Assembly: GCA_937922795.1 (NCBI GenBank)
Contig: CALAJK010000048.1
Span: forward strand, 1 to 53,166
DNA: 53,166 nucleotides
Direction: 5' to 3'
DNA from: an uncultured Anaerolineae bacterium
Lineage (GTDB): Bacteria; Chloroflexota; Anaerolineae; Aggregatilineales; Phototrophicaceae
Position 1 is the first letter of the stretch. Each line of letters starts with the position of its first letter. Positions 32,595 through 42,118 of this stretch are shown here, piece by piece. The position numbers were made by a program, and so were the translations under genes. Under the pieces are notes generated by a model. It had not been told where the DNA came from. It made no database searches and saw only the letters and a program-made list of their open reading frames with translations.

Positions 32595-34939
32595 CAGCGC
32601 ACCTCCACCAGCGCCAGGGGGACGGCGTCGCCCACCGGCGCTCCCTCGGCATCCGTCACCGGGGCGCGGTCGCCGCTGCCGCAGTCGCCCGGCGGGCGCG
32701 TGTCGCAGGTGTACAGCCCAACCAGCAGGCGGTACGTCCCCGGCGGCAGGTCAGGCGGCAGCTCCAGCGTGTAGTCGTCCTGGATGTAGCCGTCCGGCGT
32801 CCAGGTGAGGGTGGGCACGCCGGCCGGGTTGTATTTGTCCGCCTGGGCCAGCGGCGGCCCGCCGCCTGACAGGTGCACGAAGCTGGCGTAGCCGTAAGGG
32901 ACGGGCGCGGCGGCGTACCAGTACAGCCGCAGCCGCAGCCGGCCGCCGGGGCGAACGGCGGTCGCGTTCAGATCGTAGCCCAGCAGCCGGACGCTCTCCC
33001 CCAGCCAGTGGCCGGCGGCGCGCTGCGCTGGCAGCGCCTGCCCCGGCGGCGACTCCAGCCAGGCGATCCCCGGCCGCAGCGCCGCCCCCGCCGCCGCCAG
33101 CGCCAGCAGCCCGCCCAGCGCCAGCCCGGCCAGCAGGCGGGCGTCCTGGGACGTGACCGCCGCAGCCGGCAGGACGGGGCGCGCCCCCCGCGCCAGCCGG
33201 GGCAGCAGCGCGACCAGCCCGGCCAGCGCCAGCCCCGACGCCCAGGCGATGGCCGCGCCCAGGTCGCGGGCAGGGGTGGAACCCAGCGCCAGCTGGACGA
33301 CGTGCTCGCCCGCCGGCACGGGCAGCGTGATCAGCCCGTGCGGGTCGGACGGCGTGATCGGCGCGGGCTGGCCATCCACCGTGGCGGCCCAGCCGGCGAA
33401 GGCGAACGTCAGCACTTCCAGCGTGAAGGAGTCCGACGCGGTCACCCGCCAGGCGTCGTGCTGCGGCCCATGTTCCAGCAGGGCGATCTGCACGCCGGGC
33501 GGCAGCGCTTCTAGGTGCGCCTTATTGACGGGATAGCCGTCGGCGTAGTCGGCCAGCAGGCGCGGCGTCGCCCCCGGCGCGACGACCACCGCGCGCGGCA
33601 GGTACTCGTCGGAGAAGGTGGTCGCCCGCTGGCGGCCGGCCAGCTCTTCGGCGTGGAAGGCCGCCACCGACGTGTCGAGCGCGGTGTGCGTCCACTCCGG
33701 GACGTACAGCAGCGGCAGCGCCGGGATCACCAAACCGGCGGCCAGCGCCGCGCCGGCCAACATGGGGGCGCGCCCCGGCAGCCGCGCCAGCCAGCCGGGG
33801 GCGAAGGCGGCGGCGGCGCTCAGGCAAACAGCCGCCGGCCCCAAACAGCGCCACGGGAACTGGAACAGCGCTAGCCCTGGCGCGCGCTCCCAGACTGGCA
33901 GCGCCGCCGGCAGCATCAGGCCGACGCAGCCCGCGCCGGCCAGCGCGAAGTACAGGCCGAGCCGGCGGCCGGCTGGCTCGCCCGCCGCGCCCCGCCGCCG
34001 TGCCAGCGCCGCCGCCCCCGCCAGCGCCAGCCCCCACTGCGGCACACCCAGGTTCAGCCGGCCATCCAGGCCGTTGAGCGCGCCGCCGTCGGCGCGGGGC
34101 GATGCCGCCAGCAGATCTTCCAGCGGCACGAAGAACCGGCGAAATTCGAGTTCAGCGGTGGCCGTCAGGTTTTGCAGGCGCACCTCGCCGCCCTCGACCA
34201 GCGCCGGCAGCCAGAAGCCCGCCGCCAGCCCGGTTCCTAGTGCCAGCGCCGCCAGCGCCAGCCCGGCCGCCCGCTGGCGGGTCAGCAGCAGCTCCCACGC
34301 CAGCCAGCCGCCCAGCAGCCCGCCCAGCGCCAGCGCCATCAGGTTGTGCGTCAGGATGAGCGCCGTCGCGCTCAGCGCTGCCAGCGCCAGCGCCCGCCGC
34401 GTCCCCGTCCGCAGCAAGGCGCAATACGCCGCCAGCGCCAGCGGGAACAGCCCCAGCGCCAGCATCTCCGGGTAAGCGCCGCGCGCATACGGCTCGGTGT
34501 ACAGGATGTACGGGCTGAAGGTGAAGGCCAGCGCCGCGACGACGCCGCCCGCCCGCCCGGCGTAGGGGCGCAGAAACCAGTACATGCCGCCCGCGCCGCC
34601 CAACAGCGCCAGCGCGATCAGCCAGCGCAGGGCGCTCAGCGCGTCGAGCGCGCCCAGCCGCAGCAGCAGACTGGTCAGGTAATACGAGAGGCTGGCGTAG
34701 TAGTGGAACAGCGGCGATCCATAGCCGGTGTAGAAGGCTTCAGCCCAGCGCGGCGTCAGGACGCCGTGCGCCCAGGCGCGGTGCATCTCGGCGGCGCGGA
34801 AGGCGTGATACAGCACGTCGTCGCCGTTGGGCAGGCCGGGGCGCGCCGCCAGCGGCAGCAGCGCCAGGCTGCTCAGCGCCAGCGCCAGCAGCAGCCCAGC
34901 ATCCAAGCGCGGGCGGAGGCAGGCGATCAAACGGTTCAT
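32594..34939 (-). CDS. PTPS-related (GT-C-like) large membrane protein
   Basis: A 781-aa protein with about 12-13 TM helices and a C-terminal soluble beta domain (YGYASFVHLSGGGPPLAQ ... YTLELPPDLPPGTYRLLVGLY). The N-terminal loop GLPNGDDVLYHAFRAAEMHR, then GVLTPRW and YGSPLFHYY, matches the '6-pyruvoyl-tetrahydropterin synthase-related' membrane family, which has GT-C features despite its name. It probably transfers a sugar from a lipid carrier to a surface acceptor. It is the first of three overlapping minus-strand genes (with DUF2723 and the lipoprotein). Its C-terminal beta domain resembles that of the next gene, supporting a shared origin. Confidence 0.8.
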   Translation of the reverse strand: MNRLIACLRPRLDAGLLLALALSSLALLPLAARPGLPNGDDVLYHAFRAAEMHRAWAHGVLTPRWAEAFYTGYGSPLFHYYASLSYYLTSLLLRLGALDALSALRWLIALALLGGAGGMYWFLRPYAGRAGGVVAALAFTFSPYILYTEPYARGAYPEMLALGLFPLALAAYCALLRTGTRRALALAALSATALILTHNLMALALGGLLGGWLAWELLLTRQRAAGLALAALALGTGLAAGFWLPALVEGGEVRLQNLTATAELEFRRFFVPLEDLLAASPRADGGALNGLDGRLNLGVPQWGLALAGAAALARRRGAAGEPAGRRLGLYFALAGAGCVGLMLPAALPVWERAPGLALFQFPWRCLGPAAVCLSAAAAFAPGWLARLPGRAPMLAGAALAAGLVIPALPLLYVPEWTHTALDTSVAAFHAEELAGRQRATTFSDEYLPRAVVVAPGATPRLLADYADGYPVNKAHLEALPPGVQIALLEHGPQHDAWRVTASDSFTLEVLTFAFAGWAATVDGQPAPITPSDPHGLITLPVPAGEHVVQLALGSTPARDLGAAIAWASGLALAGLVALLPRLARGARPVLPAAAVTSQDARLLAGLALGGLLALAAAGAALRPGIAWLESPPGQALPAQRAAGHWLGESVRLLGYDLNATAVRPGGRLRLRLYWYAAAPVPYGYASFVHLSGGGPPLAQADKYNPAGVPTLTWTPDGYIQDDYTLELPPDLPPGTYRLLVGLYTCDTRPPGDCGSGDRAPVTDAEGAPVGDAVPLALVEVR

Positions 34940-35071
34940 ACGGGGCGGATTGTAGCAGGAATCACCCCTGGCGCTATCGCCAGATGTTCACCCCCTTCTC
35001 ATCCGATCATTAGGTTGAATGGGCTAGGATTTAAGTATGTTTTGTATAATTTGAGCAGGAGTGTAGAGATC

Positions 35072-35551
35072 ATGCCTCAGATTGGCCAACTCGCACCGGA
35101 TTTCCAGCTTCCTAACCAAGACGGCAAGCTGATCAAGCTGAGCGATTTTCGCGGCAGGAAAGTCATCTTGTTCGCCTTCCCCAAAGCGAACACGATGGGC
35201 TGCAACGCCCAGGCGTGCAGCTTCCGCGATGAATTTCCGCGCATCCAAACCGCTGACGCCGTCGTCTTGGGCATCAGCGCCGACAGCCAGGCGACGCTCA
35301 AGGGGTGGAAGCAGTCGAAGAAACTGCCTTACGATCTGCTGTCCGATCCCGACCATCGGGTATTGGAAGCCTGGAACGCCTGGGGGCAGCCGCTGCTGGG
35401 CATCATCAGCCTGCCGGCAGCGACGCGGTCATTTTGGGTGATTGACGAAGACGGCCGCATCATCGATATGCAGGTGGGCATCAGCCCGGCGGAGAGCGTG
35501 CGCCGGGCGCTGGCGGCGGTGGAAGGCTCACGCGCGCCCACCGCCTCGTAA
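35072..35551 (+). CDS. Peroxiredoxin, BCP/AhpC-TSA type
   Basis: A 159-aa thiol peroxidase. GQLAPDFQLPNQDG starts the thioredoxin-like fold. The peroxidatic cysteine lies in KANTMGCNAQACSFRD, where the usual T-P-G-C reads TMGC, and the second Cys four residues later (AQAC) fits the alpha2 resolving Cys of BCP enzymes. WVIDEDGRIIDMQVG closes the domain. It reduces hydrogen or alkyl peroxides with thioredoxin. The ATG at 35072 has AGGAG ten bases upstream. A TPR gene follows 28 bp downstream, probably co-transcribed. Confidence 0.9.
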   Translation: MPQIGQLAPDFQLPNQDGKLIKLSDFRGRKVILFAFPKANTMGCNAQACSFRDEFPRIQTADAVVLGISADSQATLKGWKQSKKLPYDLLSDPDHRVLEAWNAWGQPLLGIISLPAATRSFWVIDEDGRIIDMQVGISPAESVRRALAAVEGSRAPTAS

Positions 35552-35579
35552 AAGGCCGCGCGCGGCAGAGGTGAAGCAC

Positions 35580-36749
35580 ATGACGGGCTGGCGCTGGTTG
35601 ATCGTGATCGGATGGACAGTTGGGCTGTGGGCGCTGCCCGCCGCCGCCCAGAACCAGCCTGCCAGCGGCGGGCAAAGCGTGCCGGCGATGGTCGCCGGCG
35701 ACGTGTACGCCCGCGCCGAAACGGCGCTCGACGCCGGCGACTACCCGCGCGCGGCATTGGACTACAGCCTGTTCCTGCTGCTCAACCCCACCGCTGCCCC
35801 GGCCTACTATGCGCGCGGCTTCAGCTACTTCCAGATGGGCGATTTCGCCCGCGCGCAGGATGACCTGACGCGGGCACTGCGCTATACCGCCCCTAACCCT
35901 GAATTCACTGCCCGGGTCTACAACCTGCGCGCGCTGACCTATCTACGTCAAGAAGATGTCGAGGCTGCGCTGGCCGACCTGCAAGCCGGCATTGACGCCG
36001 CGCCTGACTTCCCCGCTCCTTACCTCACGCGCGCGGACCTGCTGGCGGCGCTGGGGCGGTATGAAGAGGCGCTGGCCGACTATGACCGGGTGATCGCGTT
36101 GGATGACGCCGCCGCCAGGGCGTTCGCCGGGCGGGCGGCTGTGCAGCAGCAGTTAGGCCGGCTTGAGGCGGCGCTGGCGGACTATGACCGCCTGGTAGAG
36201 CTGGCGCCCAACAGCCCGGAAGCGCTGTTCCGCCGCGCCTCGGTGCGAATGGGGCTGGAACAGTACCAGGCGGCGCAGGATGATCTCAGCCGCGCCATCC
36301 AGTTAGCGCCGAATACGCCGGCGCTGTATCTCAGCCGCGCCCACGTCCGGGGCCGCCTGGGCGACCCTAACGGGCAGGCTGCCGACTACCTGGAATGGAC
36401 GCGCTTGATCGGGGAACAGCCCGTCGATGAGAAGCCGCTGGCCCCGGGCGAGTCGCGCTTGGTGCAGCTCAGCGAGGGCGCTGTGTACCGCTTCCCGTTC
36501 GAGGTCGCCGCCGGCCAGGTCATCCAGCTCATGGCGACGGCGCGCCCCGGCTCGACCACCGATCCCCTGCTCATCCTGCTCGATCCCGCCGGCGCGCCGG
36601 TGGCCAGCGATGACGACGGCGGCGGCGAACTGAACGCGCAGATCGCCGAGTACACAATACTCCAGGATGGCACTTACACGGCGGTCGTCAGCCACGCCGG
36701 CGGCAGCCCCAACGGGCCGGTGCGGGTGCTGCTGCGGGTGCTGCGGTAG
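35580..36749 (+). CDS. Secreted TPR protein with C-terminal PPC-like domain
   Basis: A 389-aa protein with a signal peptide (about 1-23, ALPAAAQ) and about six TPR units (about 40-265; for example YARGFSYFQMGDFARAQDDLTRAL and GRYEEALADYDRVIAL). The C-terminal region (about 290-389) resembles a bacterial pre-peptidase C-terminal domain: VYRFPFEVAAGQVIQLMA, then DPLLILLDPAGAPVASDDDGGG and YTAVVSHAGG. TPRs suggest protein binding outside the cell, and PPC domains often accompany secreted enzymes. No catalytic domain is present. It follows the peroxiredoxin gene on the same strand and ends eight bases from the convergent TIR gene. Confidence 0.82.
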   Translation: MTGWRWLIVIGWTVGLWALPAAAQNQPASGGQSVPAMVAGDVYARAETALDAGDYPRAALDYSLFLLLNPTAAPAYYARGFSYFQMGDFARAQDDLTRALRYTAPNPEFTARVYNLRALTYLRQEDVEAALADLQAGIDAAPDFPAPYLTRADLLAALGRYEEALADYDRVIALDDAAARAFAGRAAVQQQLGRLEAALADYDRLVELAPNSPEALFRRASVRMGLEQYQAAQDDLSRAIQLAPNTPALYLSRAHVRGRLGDPNGQAADYLEWTRLIGEQPVDEKPLAPGESRLVQLSEGAVYRFPFEVAAGQVIQLMATARPGSTTDPLLILLDPAGAPVASDDDGGGELNAQIAEYTILQDGTYTAVVSHAGGSPNGPVRVLLRVLR

Positions 36750-36757
36750 ACGCGGCG

Positions 36758-37438
36758 TCAACGGGCGCGGGCGGGCGGCGCGGCGGCGTCATCGTCCAGC
36801 ACCAGATTAAGCAGGTCTTGCAGGCCGCTGGCGTAATCTTCGCTGAAGTCGATCGGGGGATACCACACCGGCAGCTCGGTGAACGCGTTCGGCTTGGCGC
36901 GGACAGGCAGCACGATCTTGCCGGCCTTCACGAAATAATCCACCTCAGCTTGCACATTGTCGGCGCGCGCCGCCGGCGACAGCACCAGCACCATCAGCCC
37001 GCAGCGCGCCAGCGCGCTGGCCACCGCCTCGTGCCAGTCCTCATCGTCGGCGATATCCACCGCGTCCAGCCAGGCGGGCAGCTCGAAGAAGCGCAGATCC
37101 TCAGCCAACGCCATCGCGAACAATTCGTCCGAGCGGGCGTAGCAGATGAAGATGCCAGCGCGCGCCGCCTCGCGCACATAGCTGGGATCGGACAGCGCCA
37201 GCAGCGCCGCCCGCACTGCCGGGGCTTTAGGGCTGACGATGAGCGCGCGCGCCAGCGTCGCCCGCTTCTCCTCAACTGACTGGGCTGCGCTGGCCAGCAG
37301 CAGCCACGCTTGTTCATCGGTCGGGTTGATCTGGATGATCTGCTCTAGCAGCCGGCGCGCCGACTCAGGGCTGCCGGTGCGGATGTGCTCAGCGGCAGCG
37401 CGCAGGACGCGGTCGCCAGTTAGGACGGAAACGCTCAT
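36758..37438 (-). CDS. TPR-TIR domain protein
   Basis: A 226-aa cytoplasmic protein. Residues about 8-70 form helical TPR-like units (SARRLLEQIIQINPTDEQAWLLLAS). Residues about 94-180 form a TIR domain: GIFICYARSD (strand A), PAWLDAVDI (BB-loop region), a helix with ASALARCGLMVLVLSP, and ADNVQAEVDYF. E165 in that last motif aligns with the catalytic Glu of TIR NAD-hydrolases, so an NADase is possible. TIR proteins serve in immune and stress signalling. No neighbouring effector, SIR2 or Thoeris-like partner is visible. The gene is convergent with the secreted TPR gene. Orphan TPR-TIR proteins occur in other Chloroflexota and cyanobacteria. Confidence 0.75.
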   Translation of the reverse strand: MSVSVLTGDRVLRAAAEHIRTGSPESARRLLEQIIQINPTDEQAWLLLASAAQSVEEKRATLARALIVSPKAPAVRAALLALSDPSYVREAARAGIFICYARSDELFAMALAEDLRFFELPAWLDAVDIADDEDWHEAVASALARCGLMVLVLSPAARADNVQAEVDYFVKAGKIVLPVRAKPNAFTELPVWYPPIDFSEDYASGLQDLLNLVLDDDAAAPPARAR

Positions 37439-37578
37439 TTCGCTTCACCATACTGCTCTATCTATTGGCGGTGTTTTCAATTATATGTCAGGATTGATGA
37501 GTGGGGGTGAGCGCGTGACAGCTCGTGGATGGGCATCTCCTGAGCGGATCATGAGGCGAGGCTCAGACAATGTTGTCA

Positions 37579-37600
37579 GAGCGCACTAGTGCGTGCGCTC
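37579..37600. terminator. Hairpin downstream of wbuC
   Basis: GAGCGCAC and GTGCGCTC form a perfect eight-base-pair stem around TAGTGC, about 80 bp after the wbuC stop on the minus strand and 140 bp upstream of the TIR gene start. A smaller repeat, GACAA-TG-TTGTC (37566-37577), lies beside it. It lacks a U-tract, so it could instead be a regulatory element in the TIR gene leader. Confidence 0.35.
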
Positions 37601-37681
37601 CGAGGAGAATGCATATTCGGGCGAGGCCGATATGTCAGCCTGCCCCTGCTCCTGCTTTCAGCGCGATCGCCCTCAGACAGC

Positions 37682-38158
37682 TCAGTTTTGGCCGCGAGCG
37701 CGGATGAGCGCTTCCAATCGGCGCAGATAGTCACCGGCTTCGGGCGTGTTTTCCGCAGGGGCCCAGGGCGCGAAACGTTTGTGCGTGTCGGGATGGTACG
37801 GTCCCTGGATGATTTCCAACACCGCACAAGGGGTGAGCGCGACGAAGTTGTGGTAGACGCGCGCCGGGATGTCCACGCCGCGCACCGGCCCGTTCACGTC
37901 CAGCACGAAGATCGCGGTCACGTCGCCAGCATCGCTGTAGCGGATGCAGGCGGCCTGCCCGTCCAGGATGGCGATCATCTCCACTTTGTCGGGGTTTTCG
38001 TGTTTGTGCGGGGTGATGTAGCTGCCGGGCGCGATGGCATTGATCATACGCTGTACCGGCTCTTGATACTGGTGAAAGTTGTACGGCACGCGCCGGCGCG
38101 GCGACTGCTCAGCCTGCGCGATTAGACTGGTGATCAACTCATTGGTGATCAGGCGCAT
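37682..38158 (-). CDS. wbuC: WbuC-family cupin
   Basis: A 158-aa cupin. The family pattern SPRRRVPYNFHQYQEPVQRM, then PGSYITPHKHENPDKVEMI, matches WbuC proteins, where HxH and a later Glu bind a metal. WbuC genes usually lie in O-antigen or capsule clusters, but their reaction is not established. This copy stands alone, divergent from pckG. The ATG at 38158 has GGGGGAT eight bases upstream. A long regulatory region with a CRP-type palindrome (38264-38283) separates the two, so it may be under the same control. Confidence 0.75.
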   Translation of the reverse strand: MRLITNELITSLIAQAEQSPRRRVPYNFHQYQEPVQRMINAIAPGSYITPHKHENPDKVEMIAILDGQAACIRYSDAGDVTAIFVLDVNGPVRGVDIPARVYHNFVALTPCAVLEIIQGPYHPDTHKRFAPWAPAENTPEAGDYLRRLEALIRARGQN

Positions 38159-38235
38159 GACATTATCCCCCCATAGGGTAGGCGAACGGCAGGGCCCTCC
38201 CAAGCTATTTTGAGTGTAACTGATGAGGCTTACTT

Positions 38236-38255
38236 ACAGCAACTGACAGCAACTG
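38236..38255. repeat. Tandem 10-bp repeat beside the CRP-type site
   Basis: ACAGCAACTG occurs twice, head to tail (38236-38245 and 38246-38255). The repeat length equals about one DNA helical turn. It ends eight bases before the palindrome at 38264 and could be a second regulator's site. Confidence 0.6.
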
Positions 38256-38263
38256 AGCGCCAC

Positions 38264-38283
38264 ATTGTGAATATATTCACAAT
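38264..38283. promoter_or_regulatory. Perfect CRP-type operator upstream of pckG
   Basis: ATTGTGAATATATTCACAAT is a perfect 20-bp palindrome and contains TGTGA-N6-TCACA, the canonical CRP-binding form. Its centre (38273.5) lies about 83 bp before the predicted pckG transcription start near 38357. Such a distance is in helical phase with known class I CRP sites. A half site, ATTGTGA (38359-38365), overlaps the predicted start. Confidence 0.75.
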
Positions 38284-38320
38284 ATGGGTGGGCAAATGTC
38301 ATGACTCGTCCTCAGAATGG

Positions 38321-38350
38321 TTGCAGGGCGTAAGGCGCATTCTATATACT
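38321..38350 (+). promoter_or_regulatory. Predicted pckG promoter
   Basis: TTGCAG (38321-38326) and TATACT (38345-38350) are spaced by 18 bp. The predicted start near 38357 leaves a leader of about 70 bases before the ATG at 38429. Confidence 0.5.
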
Positions 38351-38428
38351 GGTGATCGATTGTGAAATAAACGGCATATTTATCGGGTGTGCAGGTCTTT
38401 TTTGCCGGCCATACGTGAGGAGGCTGTA

Positions 38429-40291
<1,863 letters not shown>

Positions 40292-40333
40292 TCGCCGGGC
40301 CGCAGGGCGCACCGTCCAACAGCGCTTCGCACA

Positions 40334-40367
40334 GCCGCCCCCCCAGGCTCAGCTTGGCGGGGGCGGC
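40334..40367 (+). terminator. GC hairpin after pckG
   Basis: GCCGCCCCC (40334-40342) and GGGGGCGGC (40359-40367) form a nine-base-pair stem. The loop between them can add AGGCT/AGCTT-type partial pairing. There is no U-tract. It starts 42 bp after the pckG stop. Confidence 0.5.
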
Positions 40368-40461
40368 GCTCTATATCGCGGCGGGGCAACAGCTTTTCTA
40401 GACCGATATCCTGCCGTATGATTGAAGGCAGATTGGGTTTGCTGTCAGGAGCGGCGCCGCC

Positions 40462-41745
40462 ATGCCTGAATTGGAAGCCTTCGAGGCCGAAGTCAAAAAC
40501 CGCATCAAGCAGCTCGCGTCCAAGAACGCCCGCACGCGCCGCAGCGCCGCCGCCTGGCTGGGCGAATCGGGCGATCCGACGGCCATCACCGCGCTGGCCA
40601 AGGCTTATCGTGACGACGCCGATCCGCAGGTGCGTGAGGCCGCTCGCTACGCGTTGGGGATGTTCCGGGCGCTGGAACAGGCCTGGGAAGAAGATCAAGA
40701 CCGCACGATGGACATCCTGCGCGAGGTGACGCTCAACGGCAAGATGGGCCGGCGCGTGCCGGTGCCGGTACGGCGGCTGGTCAAGTTTGAGCTGGCGCTG
40801 CTGCTGTCGGCAGTGCTGGTGGCCGCGCTGGCCTTTGTGCTGCCATCGCTGCTGCGCGGCGGCCAGGCTCCGCCAGCGCCTGCGCCTGTCGCGCAGCCCC
40901 CCGGCGACCGCAGCGCCCAACTGGCCGGCCTGCGCCAGGCCGCACAGCAGCTCAGCGCGGACGTCGAGACGCTGCGGCAGCAGTACCAGGGCGTGCTGGC
41001 CGGCGCTGCCGTCAACTGCGCGGCGACCTTCGTCAACCCGACCATTGCCGCCGCCGCTGACGCCGACCTGGCGGCCATCGCCGCCGATCTGGAGCGCGCG
41101 GCGGGGGCTTTCCGCGAGGCGCAGACGCGCTACACCCAGGCGTGCAGCGGCGGGGCGGCGCTGGCGCCGGGCGAAATCGGGGCGCTGCTCGGCGCGCTGG
41201 CGGGCGTCAGCCAGACGCTGGCCACCGTTGACCAGAGCCTGACCGCCGCCGGCAGCCCTCCGCCGGATGCGCCGCCCGCGCCGGCCGTGGCGACGCCCAC
41301 CGCCGAAACGCCGGCGCAGCCTAGCGAATCCCCAGCAGCCGGCGCTCCTGACCTGCGCATTTATGTGAGCGACCTGCAGCGCATCGTGGACACCATGACT
41401 GATCTGCGCGGCCCGGTGACGGCGCTGCGGCAGTACTGGCAGGAGGCCGTTGGCGCCGGCGCGACGGCCGGCTGCAGCGAACCGCGCCCAGCGCTGCCCC
41501 AAGAATATGAACTGCCGCCGGAAATCGCCGCCGCGTCGCAGGAGCTGATGCTGGCGACCAACCTGGTCAGCACTGGCCTACAGCTCACCCAACAGAACTG
41601 GGACGAATTCGCCGCCGCCTGCGCGGGCGGCACGCTGGCCGCCGCCGCCGCCGAGGGACAGCGCAAGGCAGACGCCGCCGCCACAGCGTTCGACAGCGCG
41701 GCGAAACTGCTGGCCGAACTGCGCGGGTCGCAGCCCGGCGCTTAG
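40462..41745 (+). CDS. HEAT-repeat / TM protein with two extracytoplasmic helical repeats
   Basis: A 427-aa protein with a cytoplasmic HEAT-like segment at about 25-70 (RRSAAAWLGESGDPTAITAL, then DADPQVREAARYALG), one TM helix at about 109-131, and a long outer part. The outer part has two related helical units. Each holds a Cys pair, C186/C228 and C338/C387, and each ends with AC(S/A)GG, joined by a Pro/Ala/Thr linker (about 265-296). Each pair could form a disulfide. I do not know this family. It resembles a membrane sensor or scaffold that couples outer helical bundles to a HEAT adaptor. AGGAG lies ten bases before the ATG. Confidence 0.75.
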   Translation: MPELEAFEAEVKNRIKQLASKNARTRRSAAAWLGESGDPTAITALAKAYRDDADPQVREAARYALGMFRALEQAWEEDQDRTMDILREVTLNGKMGRRVPVPVRRLVKFELALLLSAVLVAALAFVLPSLLRGGQAPPAPAPVAQPPGDRSAQLAGLRQAAQQLSADVETLRQQYQGVLAGAAVNCAATFVNPTIAAAADADLAAIAADLERAAGAFREAQTRYTQACSGGAALAPGEIGALLGALAGVSQTLATVDQSLTAAGSPPPDAPPAPAVATPTAETPAQPSESPAAGAPDLRIYVSDLQRIVDTMTDLRGPVTALRQYWQEAVGAGATAGCSEPRPALPQEYELPPEIAAASQELMLATNLVSTGLQLTQQNWDEFAAACAGGTLAAAAAEGQRKADAAATAFDSAAKLLAELRGSQPGA

Positions 41746-42118
41746 TTAGGGATCGGCGCTGGCGTCAGCGCCAGGCATGCTGGTGAACTGGAGATGCCGG
41801 CGCAGCATGGCAGTGCCTCGGCGACAATTTGGCCGCTAGGGCGCTGGGCTCACGCAAGGCTCGGACAAGGCCGGTAGGGGTATCGCTCCAGGGTCGAGTC
41901 GAGAAAGTGTTGACAGAGAGGATGATATCCGACGAGCATGTCCCCGGCACTAAATATTTTTGTTAGGTCTGGTTAAGGATACCCGTCTACAGTCGATGAT
42001 GGCTGAAAGATCACCATTGTTTCGCAATAAACCGCTTGGCTGTGATCAGCGCAAACGAAACAGTACATCAAGCCAATTGAAGCGTGATGATGAGCAGTGT
42101 GCGGAGGGGGACGAGCTT
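41746..42118. other. Intergenic region before the GT2 operon
   Basis: No gene is supported in this 373-bp gap. A hairpin (GGCGCTG-GCGT-CAGCGCC, 41755-41772) just after the HEAT/TM gene may be its terminator. TTGACA occurs at 41910-41915 without a good -10 at proper spacing. An AT-rich patch (about 41951-41963) could be part of the operon promoter. Confidence 0.5.
41755..41772 (+). terminator. Hairpin after the HEAT/TM gene
   Basis: GGCGCTG and CAGCGCC form seven perfect base pairs around GCGT, ten bases after the stop codon. There is no U-tract, so the call is modest. Confidence 0.4.

Noticed and set aside
34985-35050. Promoter TTGAAT (35015) with TATAAT (35045) for the peroxiredoxin
   Set aside because: The gap is 24 bp, too long for one sigma-70 promoter. 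The TATAAT would start transcription inside the ribosome site. Either element alone is unconvincing, so no promoter is called.
37660-37680. GCGATCGC palindrome as a HIP1-type element
   Set aside because: A single copy is expected by chance in GC-rich DNA, and I saw no local enrichment.
37439-37681. CRISPR-like or mobile-element end because of clustered palindromes
   Set aside because: Two short hairpins are present but there are no repeated units with spacers, no transposase and no target-site duplication.
41746-42118. tRNA or small protein gene before the GT2 operon
   Set aside because: No cloverleaf arms or CCA end are visible, and short frames here lack ribosome sites.
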